64,000 bases of DNA from Nocardioides sp. dk884 (GCF_009557055.1 NZ_CP045649.1:186001-250000), one strand, 5' to 3'; shown: positions 33,522 through 42,783, counted from the stretch's first letter. Notes: generated from the sequence alone by a model not told the origin. Program-made: numbers and translations.

Positions 33522-34240
33522 GCACACCACTGTTGAAGGTCACCGACCTCAACGTCCACTACGGACCCGCCCTCTCGCTTTCGAACATCTCCTTCGAGCT
33601 CGGCTCCCGGCAGTCGATCGCCGTGCTCGGGTCGAACGGCGCGGGCAAGTCGACGCTGGCCCGCGTGCTCTCCGGGCTGGTGCAGGCGACGTCGGGCACC
33701 ATCGAGCTGGAGGGTCACGACCTGACGCACAAGCAAGGTCACGTCTGGCGCCGCGCCGGGGTCGTCCACCTCCCCGAGGGCCGCGGCGTCTTCCGCGGGC
33801 TGACGGTCATGGACAACCTCCGGATGGCGCTGGCGGCGGAGAAGGGCATCGACAAGAACGCCGCCCTCGCGCACGCCTTCGAGATCTTCCCGGTGCTCGG
33901 CAACCGCCGTCGCCAGCTGGCCGGGACCCTGTCCGGCGGGGAGCAGCAGATGCTGTCGCTGGCCCGCGCGCTGATGATCGACCCCAAGGTCGTGATCGCC
34001 GACGAGATGTCACTCGGCCTGGCGCCACGACTCGTCGACGTCGTCTTCGACGGGCTCGAGCGAGCGCGGGACAAGGGTGTCGCCGTCATCATGATCGAGC
34101 AGTTCGCGTCCCGCGCGCTGGAGTTCGCCGACGACGCGCTGATCCTCCAGCGCGGTACGCTCGCGTGGTCGGGGCCGGCGTCCGAGGTCGGCGACGAGCT
34201 CACCCGCAGCTACCTCGGCGAGGGTGCGGTTGCCGTCTAA
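33518..34240 (+). CDS. ABC transporter ATP-binding protein, LivF-like
   Basis: A 240-residue ATPase. Walker A is GSNGAGKST, the signature is LSGGEQQMLSLARAL, Walker B is VVIADEMSLGL, and the region VHLPEGRGVFRGLTVMDNL is a LivF hallmark. It pairs with the LivG-like subunit on the fused permease. Its start overlaps the preceding stop by 4 bp. The regulator gene follows 12 bp after its stop. Confidence 0.94.
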   Translation: MSTPLLKVTDLNVHYGPALSLSNISFELGSRQSIAVLGSNGAGKSTLARVLSGLVQATSGTIELEGHDLTHKQGHVWRRAGVVHLPEGRGVFRGLTVMDNLRMALAAEKGIDKNAALAHAFEIFPVLGNRRRQLAGTLSGGEQQMLSLARALMIDPKVVIADEMSLGLAPRLVDVVFDGLERARDKGVAVIMIEQFASRALEFADDALILQRGTLAWSGPASEVGDELTRSYLGEGAVAV

Positions 34241-34252
34241 TACGCTGCCCAG

Positions 34253-35239
34253 GTGAGCGAGCGCCCGCCTCGAAGCATCGATGTGGCCCGTCGCGCGGGA
34301 GTGTCCCGCGCGACGGTCAGCCATATCCTCAATGGTCAGGGCGGCCGTTTCTCCCCCGAGACGTTGCAGCGGGTCCGCCGGGCGGCCGAGGACCTGGGCT
34401 ACGTGCCCTCCTCCGCGGGCCGGTCCTTGGTGAAGGGTCGCAGCGATCTCGTGATGATCGTCTTCCCGTTCATGACGATGACCGATCTGCAGGACATCGT
34501 CGACGTCTTGTCCGAAGGGCTGGCCGAGCACGGTTTCAACACCATCGTGCAGCTCTCGGGCCCGGTCGGTTCCGAGGCCCACCTCCGGTTGCGCCACGTT
34601 GCGGACTCGCTGCGGCCCGCCGGCATCATCGACCTCGGCGGCCTGACCCGGAAGGACCACGAGGAGTTCCGACGGCTGGGCCTGCCGGTCGTCGGCACCG
34701 CGGTGGACTCGCGCGGTGCGGGCAGCGACCTCGCCCTCGGGCGGGTGCAGGCCGAGCACCTCGTGGCCCGGGGCTTCCGGCAGGTGGCGTACGCCTCGCT
34801 CACCGACGAGCGCGGCCACCCCTTCGACCAGGGTCGCGCGGAGGCGACGCGTGCGGTGTGCGCGGAGAACGGGCTGCCCGAGCCCTACCTCTTCGGCGTC
34901 CCCCTCGACGCTGACGGTGCGACCAACGCGCTCGCGGCGATGCTGAAGAGCATCCCGGCCCCGGTCGGCATCGCCTGCTTCAACGACGACGTGGCGCTGG
35001 CGGTGCTGCACGCGACCCGCACCCTCGGGCTGGACGTGCCATGCACGATCGGGGTCCTCGGGATGGGGAAGGGACCGCTCGGCCAGCTCGCCGAGCCCAG
35101 GCTGTCGACCGTCTGGGGCGACATGCGGCCGATGCTCGTCGCTCTCCTCGACGCCCTGCTCATGGAGTTCGGCGGCGCGGACCGGATCACCGAGGTCGAC
35201 TTCGCGAGCCTCCGTGTCGAGCAGGGCGAGACGACCTAG
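34253..35239 (+). CDS. LacI-family transcriptional regulator
   Basis: A 328-residue regulator. The N-terminal HTH and hinge helix read SIDVARRAGVSRATVSHILNG, then a periplasmic-binding-like effector domain from about residue 65. It is the last gene of the importer operon, 12 bp after the LivF-like gene, so it probably senses the imported compound and controls the importer. The perfect dyads at 30484-30519 are candidate sites, though they lack the central CG common in LacI operators. It ends 4 bp into the convergent crotonase gene. Confidence 0.9.
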   Translation: MSERPPRSIDVARRAGVSRATVSHILNGQGGRFSPETLQRVRRAAEDLGYVPSSAGRSLVKGRSDLVMIVFPFMTMTDLQDIVDVLSEGLAEHGFNTIVQLSGPVGSEAHLRLRHVADSLRPAGIIDLGGLTRKDHEEFRRLGLPVVGTAVDSRGAGSDLALGRVQAEHLVARGFRQVAYASLTDERGHPFDQGRAEATRAVCAENGLPEPYLFGVPLDADGATNALAAMLKSIPAPVGIACFNDDVALAVLHATRTLGLDVPCTIGVLGMGKGPLGQLAEPRLSTVWGDMRPMLVALLDALLMEFGGADRITEVDFASLRVEQGETT

Positions 35240-36030
35240 CGTCCGGTGAACCTCGGCCTGCGGCCGGCGCGGAACGCCTCGATGCCCTCGTGGATGTCCT
35301 CGGTCGTCAGTGTCACCGGTTGCGCGAGCGCCTCCCAGCGGATCGCCGCCTCGAGACCTGCGGCCGATGCGTCCAGCCCCGTCTTCGTGAGTCGCGCGGC
35401 GATCGGTCCTGCCGCGGCGATCCTGGTCGCCATCGCGATGGCGTGCTCGACCACGTCCGGGACGACCTCAGAGACCAGCCCCCACTCCTGTGCCTGCTCG
35501 GCACGGACCTCCCGCCCGGTGAAGAGCATCTCGCGGGCGCGCGTCTGACCAACCGCCTCGGGGAGCAGGAAGGTGGCGCCCATCCCGGCATGGGTGCCGA
35601 GGTGGATGAAGGGAGCACTGAAGACGGCCTGCGGGCTGGCGTACCGCACGTCGCAGGCAAGGGCGAGGCACAGGCCTGCGCCGATCGCCGCGCCGTTGAC
35701 AGCGGCGATCACCGGGTAGGGGAGACGCCGCGGCCGTAGCCAGCTCTCGTAGAAGGGCAGCATCCGGCTACGGAGGCGGTCGATGGTGGTGTCGGGGCTC
35801 CCCTGGTCGAGCCACGAGAGATCGGCACCGGCGCAGAAGGAGCTACCGGCGCCGGTGACGACGAGGCAGCGGGTCTCCCCGCCCTCGTCCAGCTCGTCGA
35901 GGGTGCGGTTCCACGCGCTCGTCAGCTCGCCGTTCATCGCGTTGCGGATGCCCGCGCGGTTGAGCGTGAGCAGCCGGACGCCGTCGGCGGGCTCGGTCAG
36001 CTGGACGGCAGGATCGGGGTTGCTCACCAT
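35236..36030 (-). CDS. Enoyl-CoA hydratase/isomerase family protein
   Basis: A 264-residue crotonase. The oxyanion-hole segments are SSFCAGADLSWL and GTHAGMGATFLL. Compared with classical hydratases, one catalytic glutamate is kept (REMLFTG, the Glu164 position), while the Glu144 position reads APFIHLG, so Phe replaces Glu. This suggests isomerase, hydrolase or lyase chemistry instead of simple hydration. The start overlaps the ArsR stop by 7 bp (ATG) or 4 bp (GTG 36027), so they are cotranscribed. Confidence 0.87.
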   Translation of the reverse strand: MVSNPDPAVQLTEPADGVRLLTLNRAGIRNAMNGELTSAWNRTLDELDEGGETRCLVVTGAGSSFCAGADLSWLDQGSPDTTIDRLRSRMLPFYESWLRPRRLPYPVIAAVNGAAIGAGLCLALACDVRYASPQAVFSAPFIHLGTHAGMGATFLLPEAVGQTRAREMLFTGREVRAEQAQEWGLVSEVVPDVVEHAIAMATRIAAAGPIAARLTKTGLDASAAGLEAAIRWEALAQPVTLTTEDIHEGIEAFRAGRRPRFTGR

Positions 36031-36401
36031 GTCGGGAGCATCTCCGGATCGGCGAACTCGCCGGTGACCGGAGGACCCTGGGCCAGCTGGCCAGGGGAGG
36101 CTTCGGTGTCCGGGACCAGACGGAGGCCCGGGACGAGGTCGTGCAGGTGGTCCAGCAGACTGCCCAGCACGTCCTGGCGCACCGTGTAGTAGTGGTTGCG
36201 CCCGCGCTTGCTGGCCTCGATCAGGCCCGCCTGAGTCAGGATGCGGATGTGGTAGGAGATCGTGGGGCGCGAGATCGGCAGCGACTCCTCGAGGACGGAC
36301 CCGGCAAGCTCGGGCTGCGCCGCGATGGACTGCATGATGGACCACCGCACGGGATCCCCGAGCGCCTTGAAGGCATCCGGTGCGGTCGAGCGGTGCTCCA
36401 C
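36024..36401 (-). CDS. ArsR-family winged-helix regulator
   Basis: A 125-residue regulator. The wHTH spans KALGDPVRWSIMQSI through PTISYHIRILTQAGLIEASK and the wing GRNHYYTV. No metal-binding CxC motif is seen, so it may sense an organic ligand or act constitutively. GTG 36401 follows GAGGT with 7-base spacing; upstream codons run through a palindrome and are not used. It is translationally coupled to a crotonase. A perfect 8-10-8 dyad at 36423-36448 lies just upstream and is its probable operator. Confidence 0.87.
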   Translation of the reverse strand: MEHRSTAPDAFKALGDPVRWSIMQSIAAQPELAGSVLEESLPISRPTISYHIRILTQAGLIEASKRGRNHYYTVRQDVLGSLLDHLHDLVPGLRLVPDTEASPGQLAQGPPVTGEFADPEMLPTW

Positions 36402-36422
36402 GGTGCCTACCTCGATCTTCTT

Positions 36423-36448
36423 GTTCGATACGTTGTGGGCTATCGAAC
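36423..36448. promoter_or_regulatory. ArsR operator candidate (GTTCGATA-10-TATCGAAC)
   Basis: Two perfectly inverted 8-base arms, GTTCGATA and TATCGAAC, are separated by 10 bases and end 21 bp before the arsR-like start codon. This spacing and position are usual for autoregulation. GTTCGAT half-sites also occur in the control regions near 30472 and 39675. Confidence 0.65.
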
Positions 36449-36525
36449 TACACTGCACCCGGTGCGGCAATACCTGAGGGGATGAATCCCCCTCACGATC
36501 GTCCCGGCGCTCGGACCGGCCTGGG

Positions 36526-37608
36526 TCAGCCGACGACCCAGGTGTCATTGCCGTCCACGATGCTCTGCAGGTCGATCGCGCCCGTCGCGGCGGCCGATGC
36601 CTGCGCCTGGATCACGTGGCCGCGCACGACGTCGTCGTACACGGGCCGGTCCGCGGCGCGGAAGATCCCGGTGACGACGTGGGTCAGGTCGGTCGTCGTC
36701 AGCCTGGCGAGCAGGGTGGGAAGGTGGGGGTCCTTCACGTCGTGCACGACGATGTCGCCCGGGTCGACGTCCGCGACGGGGCGTACGCCGAGCCCGTAGC
36801 CGTCCCTGACGACCGCCCAGGTGCCTTGGCCGTCCTCGCCCGTCGGTCCGAAGACGATCGGCTCGCCGTCGGTGAGCTTGATCAGCCGCTGCGGCGCGCT
36901 GTCCGGCTTGCGCAGGACGTCGAAGCTCGCGTCGTTGAAGATCGGGCAGTCCTGGAGGATCTCGACGAGGGCGGTGCCGCGGTGTGCCGCGGCGGCGTTG
37001 AGCACGGCGGTGAGCCCGGCGCGGTCGGAGTCGAGAGCACGTGCGACGAACGTCGCCTCGGCGCCGAGCGCAAGGGCGATCGGGTCGAAGGGGTGGTCCG
37101 CGGAGCCCATAGGAGTGGACTTGGTGACCTTGCCGACCTCCGAGGTGGGCGAGTACTGGCCCTTCGTCAGGCCGTAGATGCGGTTGTTGAACAGCAGGAT
37201 CTTGATGTTGACGTTGCGGCGCAGCGCGTGGATCAGGTGGTTGCCACCGATCGAGAGCGCGTCACCGTCACCGGTCACGACCCAGACGGACAGGTCGGGG
37301 CGTGCCGTCGCGAGACCGGTCGCGATCGCCGGCGCACGACCGTGGATGGAGTGCATGCCGTAGCTGTCGATGTAGTACGGGAATCGGCTGGAGCAGCCGA
37401 TGCCCGAGATGAACACGGTGTTCTCTCGCGTGATGCCGAGCGTCGGCAGGAAGCTGCGGACCGCGGCCAGGATGGCGTAGTCACCGCACCCGGGGCACCA
37501 CCGGACCTCGGCGTCGGACGTGAAGTCCTTGGCGGTCAGCTTGTCGCTCGCGCGCGGCACCCCGTCGAGTCCGCCGATGGTGGGGAGGCCCAGGTCAACC
37601 GTGGTCAT
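36526..37608 (-). CDS. korB: 2-oxoacid:ferredoxin oxidoreductase, beta subunit (KorB-like)
   Basis: A 360-residue TPP-binding subunit. Cluster ligands appear in RWCPGCGDY and GIGCSSRFPYY. The TPP motif is VTGDGDALSIGGNHLIHALR, ending in the usual Asn of LLFNNRIYGLTKGQYSPT. This is the KorB form of the two-subunit enzyme that decarboxylates 2-oxoglutarate or related 2-oxoacids to acyl-CoA with ferredoxin reduction. It overlaps korA by ATGA. The ferredoxin partner could be FdxA at 48675. Confidence 0.92.
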   Translation of the reverse strand: MTTVDLGLPTIGGLDGVPRASDKLTAKDFTSDAEVRWCPGCGDYAILAAVRSFLPTLGITRENTVFISGIGCSSRFPYYIDSYGMHSIHGRAPAIATGLATARPDLSVWVVTGDGDALSIGGNHLIHALRRNVNIKILLFNNRIYGLTKGQYSPTSEVGKVTKSTPMGSADHPFDPIALALGAEATFVARALDSDRAGLTAVLNAAAAHRGTALVEILQDCPIFNDASFDVLRKPDSAPQRLIKLTDGEPIVFGPTGEDGQGTWAVVRDGYGLGVRPVADVDPGDIVVHDVKDPHLPTLLARLTTTDLTHVVTGIFRAADRPVYDDVVRGHVIQAQASAAATGAIDLQSIVDGNDTWVVG

Positions 37609-39509
37609 GAGTCAGCTCCGGTCAGGTAGGTCAGCAGCACGTCCTGCAGCTCCTCCGCGGCGAAGGGCAGGCCGGCCACCTTGGTGTAGCTCTGGACATC
37701 GACGAGGTACTTCGCTCGCAGCAGCTGCGCGAGCTGGCCGAGGTTCATCTCGGGAAGGAGGACCGTCTGGTAGCGGGCCAGGACGTCGCCCAGGTTCGCC
37801 GGCAACGGATGGAGGTTGCGCAGGTGGACACGTGCGACGCGGTGGCCCAGGGTGCGGACGCGACGCACGCCCGCGAGGATCGGTCCGTACGTCGACCCCC
37901 ACCCCACGACCAGCAGGTCGGCATCACCGGTCGGGTCATCGACCTCGGCATCGGGAACCACGATGCCGTCGATCTTGGCGGCACGAAGACGGACCATCGC
38001 CTCGTGGTTGCCCGGCTCGTAGTTGACGGTACCGGAGCCGTCGGCCTTCTCCAGACCGCCGATGCGGTGCTCGAGGCCGGGGGTGCCCGGGACAGCCCAC
38101 GGGCGCGCCAGCGTCTCAGGGTCCCGGAGGTAGGGCCAGAACTCGCCGGACCCGTCCGGAGCGTTGGGCCGCGTCGCGAAGGCGGGATCGATCGGCTCGA
38201 TCGCGCCGACGTCGGGGATGTGCCAGGGCTCGGAGCCGTTGGCGATTGCGCCGTCGGACAGCACGATCACGGGGGTGCGATAGGTGATCGCGATACGCGC
38301 GGCGTCGATGGCCGCCTCGAAGGCGTCCCCGGGGGAGTGCGGGGCGACGACCGGGACCGGCGACTCGCCGTTGCGGCCGTAGAGGGCCTGAAGCAGGTCG
38401 GCCTGCTCGGTCTTGGTCGGCAGCCCGGTCGAGGGGCCCCCACGCTGCACGTTCACGATGAGCAGCGGCAGCTCGAGCATCACCGCGAGGCCGATGGCCT
38501 CCCCCTTGAGCGCGATGCCGGGGCCGCTCGTCGTGGTCACCCCGAGGGCGCCGCCGAACGCCGCACCGAGAGCGGCGCCGATGCCGGCGATCTCGTCCTC
38601 CGCCTGCACGGTGGTGACGCCGAGGGCCTTGTGCTTGCTGAGCTCGTGCAGGATGTCCGACGCCGGCGTGATCGGGTAGCTACCCAGGAACAGCGGCAGA
38701 CCGGACGCCTGGCCGGCGGCGAGCAGACCGTACGCCAGGGCTGTGTTGCCGGTGATCTGGCGATAGCGGCCGGCCTCCAGTGGAGCCGGTGCCACCTCGT
38801 AGGTGACGGCGAAGGCCTCGGTGGTCTCGCCGAAGGCGTGGCCAGCGCGGAAGGCGATGATGTTGGCCTCGGCGATGGCGGGCTTCTTCGCGAACTTCTC
38901 GCGCAGGAAGAGCTCGGTGCCCTCCTGCGGCCGGTTGTACATCCACGTCAGCAGACCCAGGGCGAACATGTTCTTCGCGCGTTCGGCCTCCTTCTTCGAC
39001 AGGCCGGTCTCGGCGAGCGCCCCGAGCGTCAACGTCGCCATCGGGACGCTGTGCACCTGGTACTGCTCGAGCGAACCGTCCTCGAGCGGGTCGGCCGGGT
39101 AGCCGACCTTCGCGAGGTTGCGCTTGGTGAAGTCGTCGGAGTTGACGATGAGGACGCCGCCGGTCGCGAGGTCGTCGATGTTGGCCTTGAGTGCGGCGGG
39201 GTTCATTGCGACGAGCACATCGGGGCGGTCGCCCGGCGTGAGGATGTCGACGCTCGCGAAGTGGAGCTGGAAGGAGGAGACGCCCGGGATGGTGCCAGCA
39301 GGTGCGCGGATCTCGGCCGGGAAGTTCGGGAGCGTGGCGAGGTCGTTGCCGAACCGTGCCGTCTCCGTGGTGAACCGATCACCCGTCAGCTGCATCCCGT
39401 CACCGGAGTCCCCGGCGAAGCGGATGACCACCCGGTCCCGTCGGACGACCGTCGAGGGGCCGGGCGGATCGTCGACCAGCGTCGCCTGCTGGCACGACTC
39501 CTGATTCAT
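37605..39509 (-). CDS. korA: 2-oxoacid:ferredoxin oxidoreductase, alpha subunit (KorA-like)
   Basis: A 634-residue subunit with the gamma domain fused at the N-terminus (IRFAGDSGDGMQLTGDRF). The alpha pyrimidine-binding domain includes GSYPITPASDILHELSK and AEDEIAGIGAALGAAF. ATG 39509 has GGAGAAG upstream. It overlaps korB by 4 bp. In mycobacteria KorAB replaces 2-oxoglutarate dehydrogenase during growth on lipids, which fits a catabolic island. The 254-bp divergent region to the next gene holds both promoters. Confidence 0.93.
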   Translation of the reverse strand: MNQESCQQATLVDDPPGPSTVVRRDRVVIRFAGDSGDGMQLTGDRFTTETARFGNDLATLPNFPAEIRAPAGTIPGVSSFQLHFASVDILTPGDRPDVLVAMNPAALKANIDDLATGGVLIVNSDDFTKRNLAKVGYPADPLEDGSLEQYQVHSVPMATLTLGALAETGLSKKEAERAKNMFALGLLTWMYNRPQEGTELFLREKFAKKPAIAEANIIAFRAGHAFGETTEAFAVTYEVAPAPLEAGRYRQITGNTALAYGLLAAGQASGLPLFLGSYPITPASDILHELSKHKALGVTTVQAEDEIAGIGAALGAAFGGALGVTTTSGPGIALKGEAIGLAVMLELPLLIVNVQRGGPSTGLPTKTEQADLLQALYGRNGESPVPVVAPHSPGDAFEAAIDAARIAITYRTPVIVLSDGAIANGSEPWHIPDVGAIEPIDPAFATRPNAPDGSGEFWPYLRDPETLARPWAVPGTPGLEHRIGGLEKADGSGTVNYEPGNHEAMVRLRAAKIDGIVVPDAEVDDPTGDADLLVVGWGSTYGPILAGVRRVRTLGHRVARVHLRNLHPLPANLGDVLARYQTVLLPEMNLGQLAQLLRAKYLVDVQSYTKVAGLPFAAEELQDVLLTYLTGADS

Positions 39510-39670
39510 AGCTTCTCCATCGAGTAGGCCACCGGAAGTGGGGGACGCAATAGTGCAATCCTCCATACTGTTCGACATATGCGCAACCGTCGGCAGACAA
39601 TCGGGCGATCGCTGCACGGAGTGCCGAAAATGGCGCGAGAAAATTTCTAGTATCACGTGTCACCAATCCC

Positions 39671-39700
39671 TTGAGTTCGATGAAACCTGCGCTGTAACGT
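39671..39700 (+). promoter_or_regulatory. Predicted promoter (TTGAGT-18-TAACGT)
   Basis: A -35 TTGAGT, an 18-base spacer and a -10 TAACGT lie 63 bp before the dehydrogenase start at 39763. The spacer begins with TCGATGAAA, part of AGTTCGATGAAA, also found at about 30471 and related to the ArsR half-site GTTCGAT. The rest of 39510-39762 is moderately AT-rich and holds no gene. Confidence 0.45.
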
Positions 39701-39762
39701 GCCGCCCCAGTGGCGCTGATCACACGGCGCTCTCGATGACACACGTTCAGGACGGAGGAGCA

Positions 39763-40641
39763 GTGACATCCACTGCACCCGCTACCACGCTCAAGGTCGG
39801 CTGGATCGGCCTCGGCAGCCAAGGCGGTCCGATGGCCCGGGTGCTGGCCGGTTCCGGCGTTCCGGTTCAGCTGTGGGCTCGCCGCCCCGAGTCGCTCACC
39901 GCGTACGACAACACTCCGGCCACCACGTCGAGTACCTCGCTCGGTCTCCTCATGGAGAACGACGTCGTCGTGCTCGTGGTGCGTGACGACGACGACGTGA
40001 AGGACGTCCTGTTCGGCGCCTGGCAGCCGCAGGTGATGGGCGGGTTCGGGGCCAAACCACCGATCGCGTCGATGAAGCCCGGCTCGGTGGTCGTCATCCA
40101 CTCGACCGTCCACCCCGACACGATCCGCGAGATCGCCGCGGTCGCTCATGAACACGGCGTCGGCGTCGTCGACGCTCCCGTCAGCGGGGGCGGACACGCC
40201 GCGGAGGACAAGTCGCTGCTCGTGATGACCGCCGGCGACCCCGACGACGTCGCGAAGGTCAAGCCGATCTTCGAGCAGTACAGCAACCTCATCCCGTACC
40301 TGGGTCCGGTGGGGGCGGCGCAGAGCGCCAAGATCATCAACAACGTCCTGCTGACCGCGAACATGGGTGTCGCCGAGAGCGCCTTCGCGATCGCCAAGCA
40401 GGTCGGCGTCGACCCCGAGAGCCTGAAGCTGGTCCTCAGCAACGGCTCGGGTCGCAGCTTCGGCGTCACCATGGTCGGCGGTGACGACTGGGACCTGAAG
40501 CCGGCTGCCACCGTCGCGGGGCCGCTGCTGCAGAAGGACACCCGCCTCCTGGTCGCCCTCGCTGAAGCGGAGGGCATCGACACCGGCGCCGCCCTCAGCG
40601 CCGCGCAGTCCGCGCTGGCGCGCATGGGCCTCGACCTCTGA
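39763..40641 (+). CDS. NAD-binding beta-hydroxyacid dehydrogenase (HIBADH-like), copy 1
   Basis: A 292-residue member of the 3-hydroxyisobutyrate dehydrogenase family. The N-terminal Rossmann motif is VGWIGLGSQGGPMA. The substrate-loop signature is DAPVSGGGHAAED, and the catalytic Lys lies in QSAKIINNVLL. GTG 39763 has a strong GGAGGA; upstream codons run through the promoter. It would oxidise a beta-hydroxy acid with NAD(P)+. It leads a run of genes: dehydrogenase, amidohydrolase, second dehydrogenase, SDR, crotonase. Confidence 0.9.
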   Translation: MTSTAPATTLKVGWIGLGSQGGPMARVLAGSGVPVQLWARRPESLTAYDNTPATTSSTSLGLLMENDVVVLVVRDDDDVKDVLFGAWQPQVMGGFGAKPPIASMKPGSVVVIHSTVHPDTIREIAAVAHEHGVGVVDAPVSGGGHAAEDKSLLVMTAGDPDDVAKVKPIFEQYSNLIPYLGPVGAAQSAKIINNVLLTANMGVAESAFAIAKQVGVDPESLKLVLSNGSGRSFGVTMVGGDDWDLKPAATVAGPLLQKDTRLLVALAEAEGIDTGAALSAAQSALARMGLDL

Positions 40642-40648
40642 GCCTCCC

Positions 40649-40664
40649 GGCGACGTACGTCGCC
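40649..40664. promoter_or_regulatory. 16-bp perfect palindrome
   Basis: GGCGACGTACGTCGCC lies in the 87-bp gap after the dehydrogenase stop. It could be an operator or part of a weak terminator; it has no loop, which makes a terminator less likely. Confidence 0.3.
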
Positions 40665-40728
40665 CTCTCCCGCACCTCCACGAACACGCCATCCACCACA
40701 CGACATCCGAAAGAATTGAGGAGCCATC

Positions 40729-41862
40729 ATGGGCCTACCTGATGACGCACAGATCATCTCCGTCGATGACCACGTGATCGAGCACTCGCGTGTCTGGCTC
40801 GACCGCCTGCCGGCCAAGTACCAGGACGTCGCGCCGCGCATCGAGAAGCTTCCCGACGGCAACGACGCCTGGATCTTCGAGGGCGTGCCGCGCGGCAACT
40901 TCGCGCTGAACGCCGTCGCCGGCAAGCACCCGCGTGAGTTCGGAATGGACCCGCGCTCCTACGACGACATGCGCCAGGGCTGCCACGACATCAAGGACCG
41001 CCTCGCCGACATGGACATCGAGGGCATGCACGCCCAGATGTGCTTCCCGAACATGGGCGGGTTCGCCGGCTCCACGTTCTGGCAGTCGAAGGACAAGGAG
41101 CTGGCCGAGGAGTGCGTGAAGGCGTACAACGACTTCATCCTCGACGAGTGGTGTGCCTACGACCCCGGTCGCCAGATCCCGCTGGTGATGGTCCCCTTCT
41201 GGGACGTCGCCGCATCGGTGAAGGAGATCGAGCGCACCGCCGCGAAGGGCGCGAAGTCCGTGACCTTCCTCGAGGCCCCGCACAAGCTGGGGCTCCCGTC
41301 GTTCCACACCGACCACTGGGACCCGATCTTCAAGGCGGCCGAGGAGGCGCAGCTCCCGCTGGCGGCGCACTTCGGCTCGGGCGGCGTGCCGCTCGGCACC
41401 GCCCCCGACGGCGACATGTTCATCCAGATCGCCCTGTTCGGGATGAACTCGATCATGGCGACGGTCGACCTGCTGATGTCGCCGGTCTTCTACAAGTTCC
41501 CGAACCTGAAGTTCGTCATGGCCGAGGGCGGCACCGGCTGGATCCCGTACATCCTCGAGCGCACCGACTATTCGTGGGAGCGTCACCGCTACTGGTGCAA
41601 CGTCAACGCCGAGCAGCGGCCCTCGGAGCTCTTCAAGGACCACATCTACGGGTGCTTCGTCTCCGACCAGGTCGGCATCGACCAGCGCCACAACATCGGC
41701 ATCGAGCAGATCCTGTTCGAGAGCGACTACCCGCACTCCGACTGCAACTGGCCGCACACCCGCAAGATCCTGGCCGAGCAGCTGGTCGACGTGCCGGACG
41801 ACGAGGCGCGGCTCATCGTCGAGGGCAACGCACGCAAGATCTTCAACTTCCCGCGCGTCTGA
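40729..41862 (+). CDS. Amidohydrolase-2 family metal hydrolase/decarboxylase
   Basis: A 377-residue TIM-barrel enzyme of the amidohydrolase 2 (ACMSD-like) family. The first metal motif is SVDDHVIE (DxH), a barrel His is in LAAHFGSGG, and the late Asp is in LFESDYPHSD, the family signature. Members decarboxylate or hydrolyse ring-cleavage products, so a C-C bond step is possible. The substrate is unknown. A GAATTGAGGAG precedes the ATG. A hairpin terminator follows. Confidence 0.9.
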   Translation: MGLPDDAQIISVDDHVIEHSRVWLDRLPAKYQDVAPRIEKLPDGNDAWIFEGVPRGNFALNAVAGKHPREFGMDPRSYDDMRQGCHDIKDRLADMDIEGMHAQMCFPNMGGFAGSTFWQSKDKELAEECVKAYNDFILDEWCAYDPGRQIPLVMVPFWDVAASVKEIERTAAKGAKSVTFLEAPHKLGLPSFHTDHWDPIFKAAEEAQLPLAAHFGSGGVPLGTAPDGDMFIQIALFGMNSIMATVDLLMSPVFYKFPNLKFVMAEGGTGWIPYILERTDYSWERHRYWCNVNAEQRPSELFKDHIYGCFVSDQVGIDQRHNIGIEQILFESDYPHSDCNWPHTRKILAEQLVDVPDDEARLIVEGNARKIFNFPRV

Positions 41863-41876
41863 GCAACACCCGCAGA

Positions 41877-41908
41877 GGTCCCGCCCCGGCACCGCCCGGG
41901 GCGGGGCC
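41877..41908 (+). terminator. Hairpin terminator with short T run
   Basis: A 13-bp stem (GGTCCCGCCCCGG pairing with CCGGGGCGGGGCC, one G-T pair) has a 6-base loop and is followed by TTTGT. It lies between the amidohydrolase and the next dehydrogenase. Confidence 0.75.
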
Positions 41909-41943
41909 TTTGTCGACCCGACCACGTCAAAGGAGACCCACGG

Positions 41944-42783
41944 ATGGCACACATTGGCTTCCTCGGGGCCGGCCGCATGGGCCGCCCGATGATGCAACGA
42001 CTGATCGCGGCCGGGCACACGGTGCGCGTGCACTACCGCTTCGACTGGGAGAAGGAGGACTTCACCGAGCAGGGCGCGGAGGTCACCACCGACATCGCTG
42101 ACCTGCCCCGGGGGGCCGACGCCGTGGTGGTGAACCTGTTCAGCGACGACCAGGTGCGAGAGCTCGTGCTGGCGCCCGGCGGTCTGGTCGACTCCGTGGC
42201 TCCCGGCACGATCGTGATCCTGCACACCACGAGCAGCCCGCGGACCTCCGAGCTGATCGAAGCCAGGCTGGCGGAGGTCGGGGCCCTCTACGTCGACGCG
42301 GCGGTCAGTGGCGGCCCCCACGACATCGCGGCGGGTGAGATCACCCTGTTCGTCGGAGGTGGCGACGAGGCATGGGCGAAGGCCGAGCGCCTCCTCCAGG
42401 CCTACGGCAACCCGATCTTCCATCTCGGCCCGGTCGGCACCGGGATGAAGGTGAAGCTGCTCAACAACGCCGCCTTCGGCGCCCACGTCGGCGTCGTGTC
42501 GGTGCTCTCCGACCTCGCGCGGAAGCTCGACCTCGATGAGAAGACCCTCTACGAGGCGATGTCGCACGGCAGTGGCAACAGCGCGGTCATCGGCATGGTG
42601 AAGCGGGGCGGATCGGCCCAGGCGTTCTCGGAGTCCACGGCCGAGTTCGTCGACAAGGACGTGCACACGGCGCAGAGGCTGCTCGGTGACCTCGACGCCA
42701 GCCTAGAGCCGTTCGCCACCCTCTACCAGGCAGGGCGGGACATCCGCCGCCCCGACCCGGAAGCGACCACGGGTCAGCGCTGA
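41944..42783 (+). CDS. NAD-binding beta-hydroxyacid dehydrogenase (HIBADH-like), copy 2
   Basis: A 279-residue relative of the 39763 product. The cofactor motif is IGFLGAGRMGRPMM, the substrate loop is DAAVSGGPHDIAAG, and the catalytic Lys region is GTGMKVKLLNNAAF. The two copies are distant in sequence, so they probably act on different hydroxy acids. AAAGGAG lies upstream of the ATG. It follows a terminator, so it may have its own promoter in the 35-bp gap or be read through. Confidence 0.9.
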   Translation: MAHIGFLGAGRMGRPMMQRLIAAGHTVRVHYRFDWEKEDFTEQGAEVTTDIADLPRGADAVVVNLFSDDQVRELVLAPGGLVDSVAPGTIVILHTTSSPRTSELIEARLAEVGALYVDAAVSGGPHDIAAGEITLFVGGGDEAWAKAERLLQAYGNPIFHLGPVGTGMKVKLLNNAAFGAHVGVVSVLSDLARKLDLDEKTLYEAMSHGSGNSAVIGMVKRGGSAQAFSESTAEFVDKDVHTAQRLLGDLDASLEPFATLYQAGRDIRRPDPEATTGQR

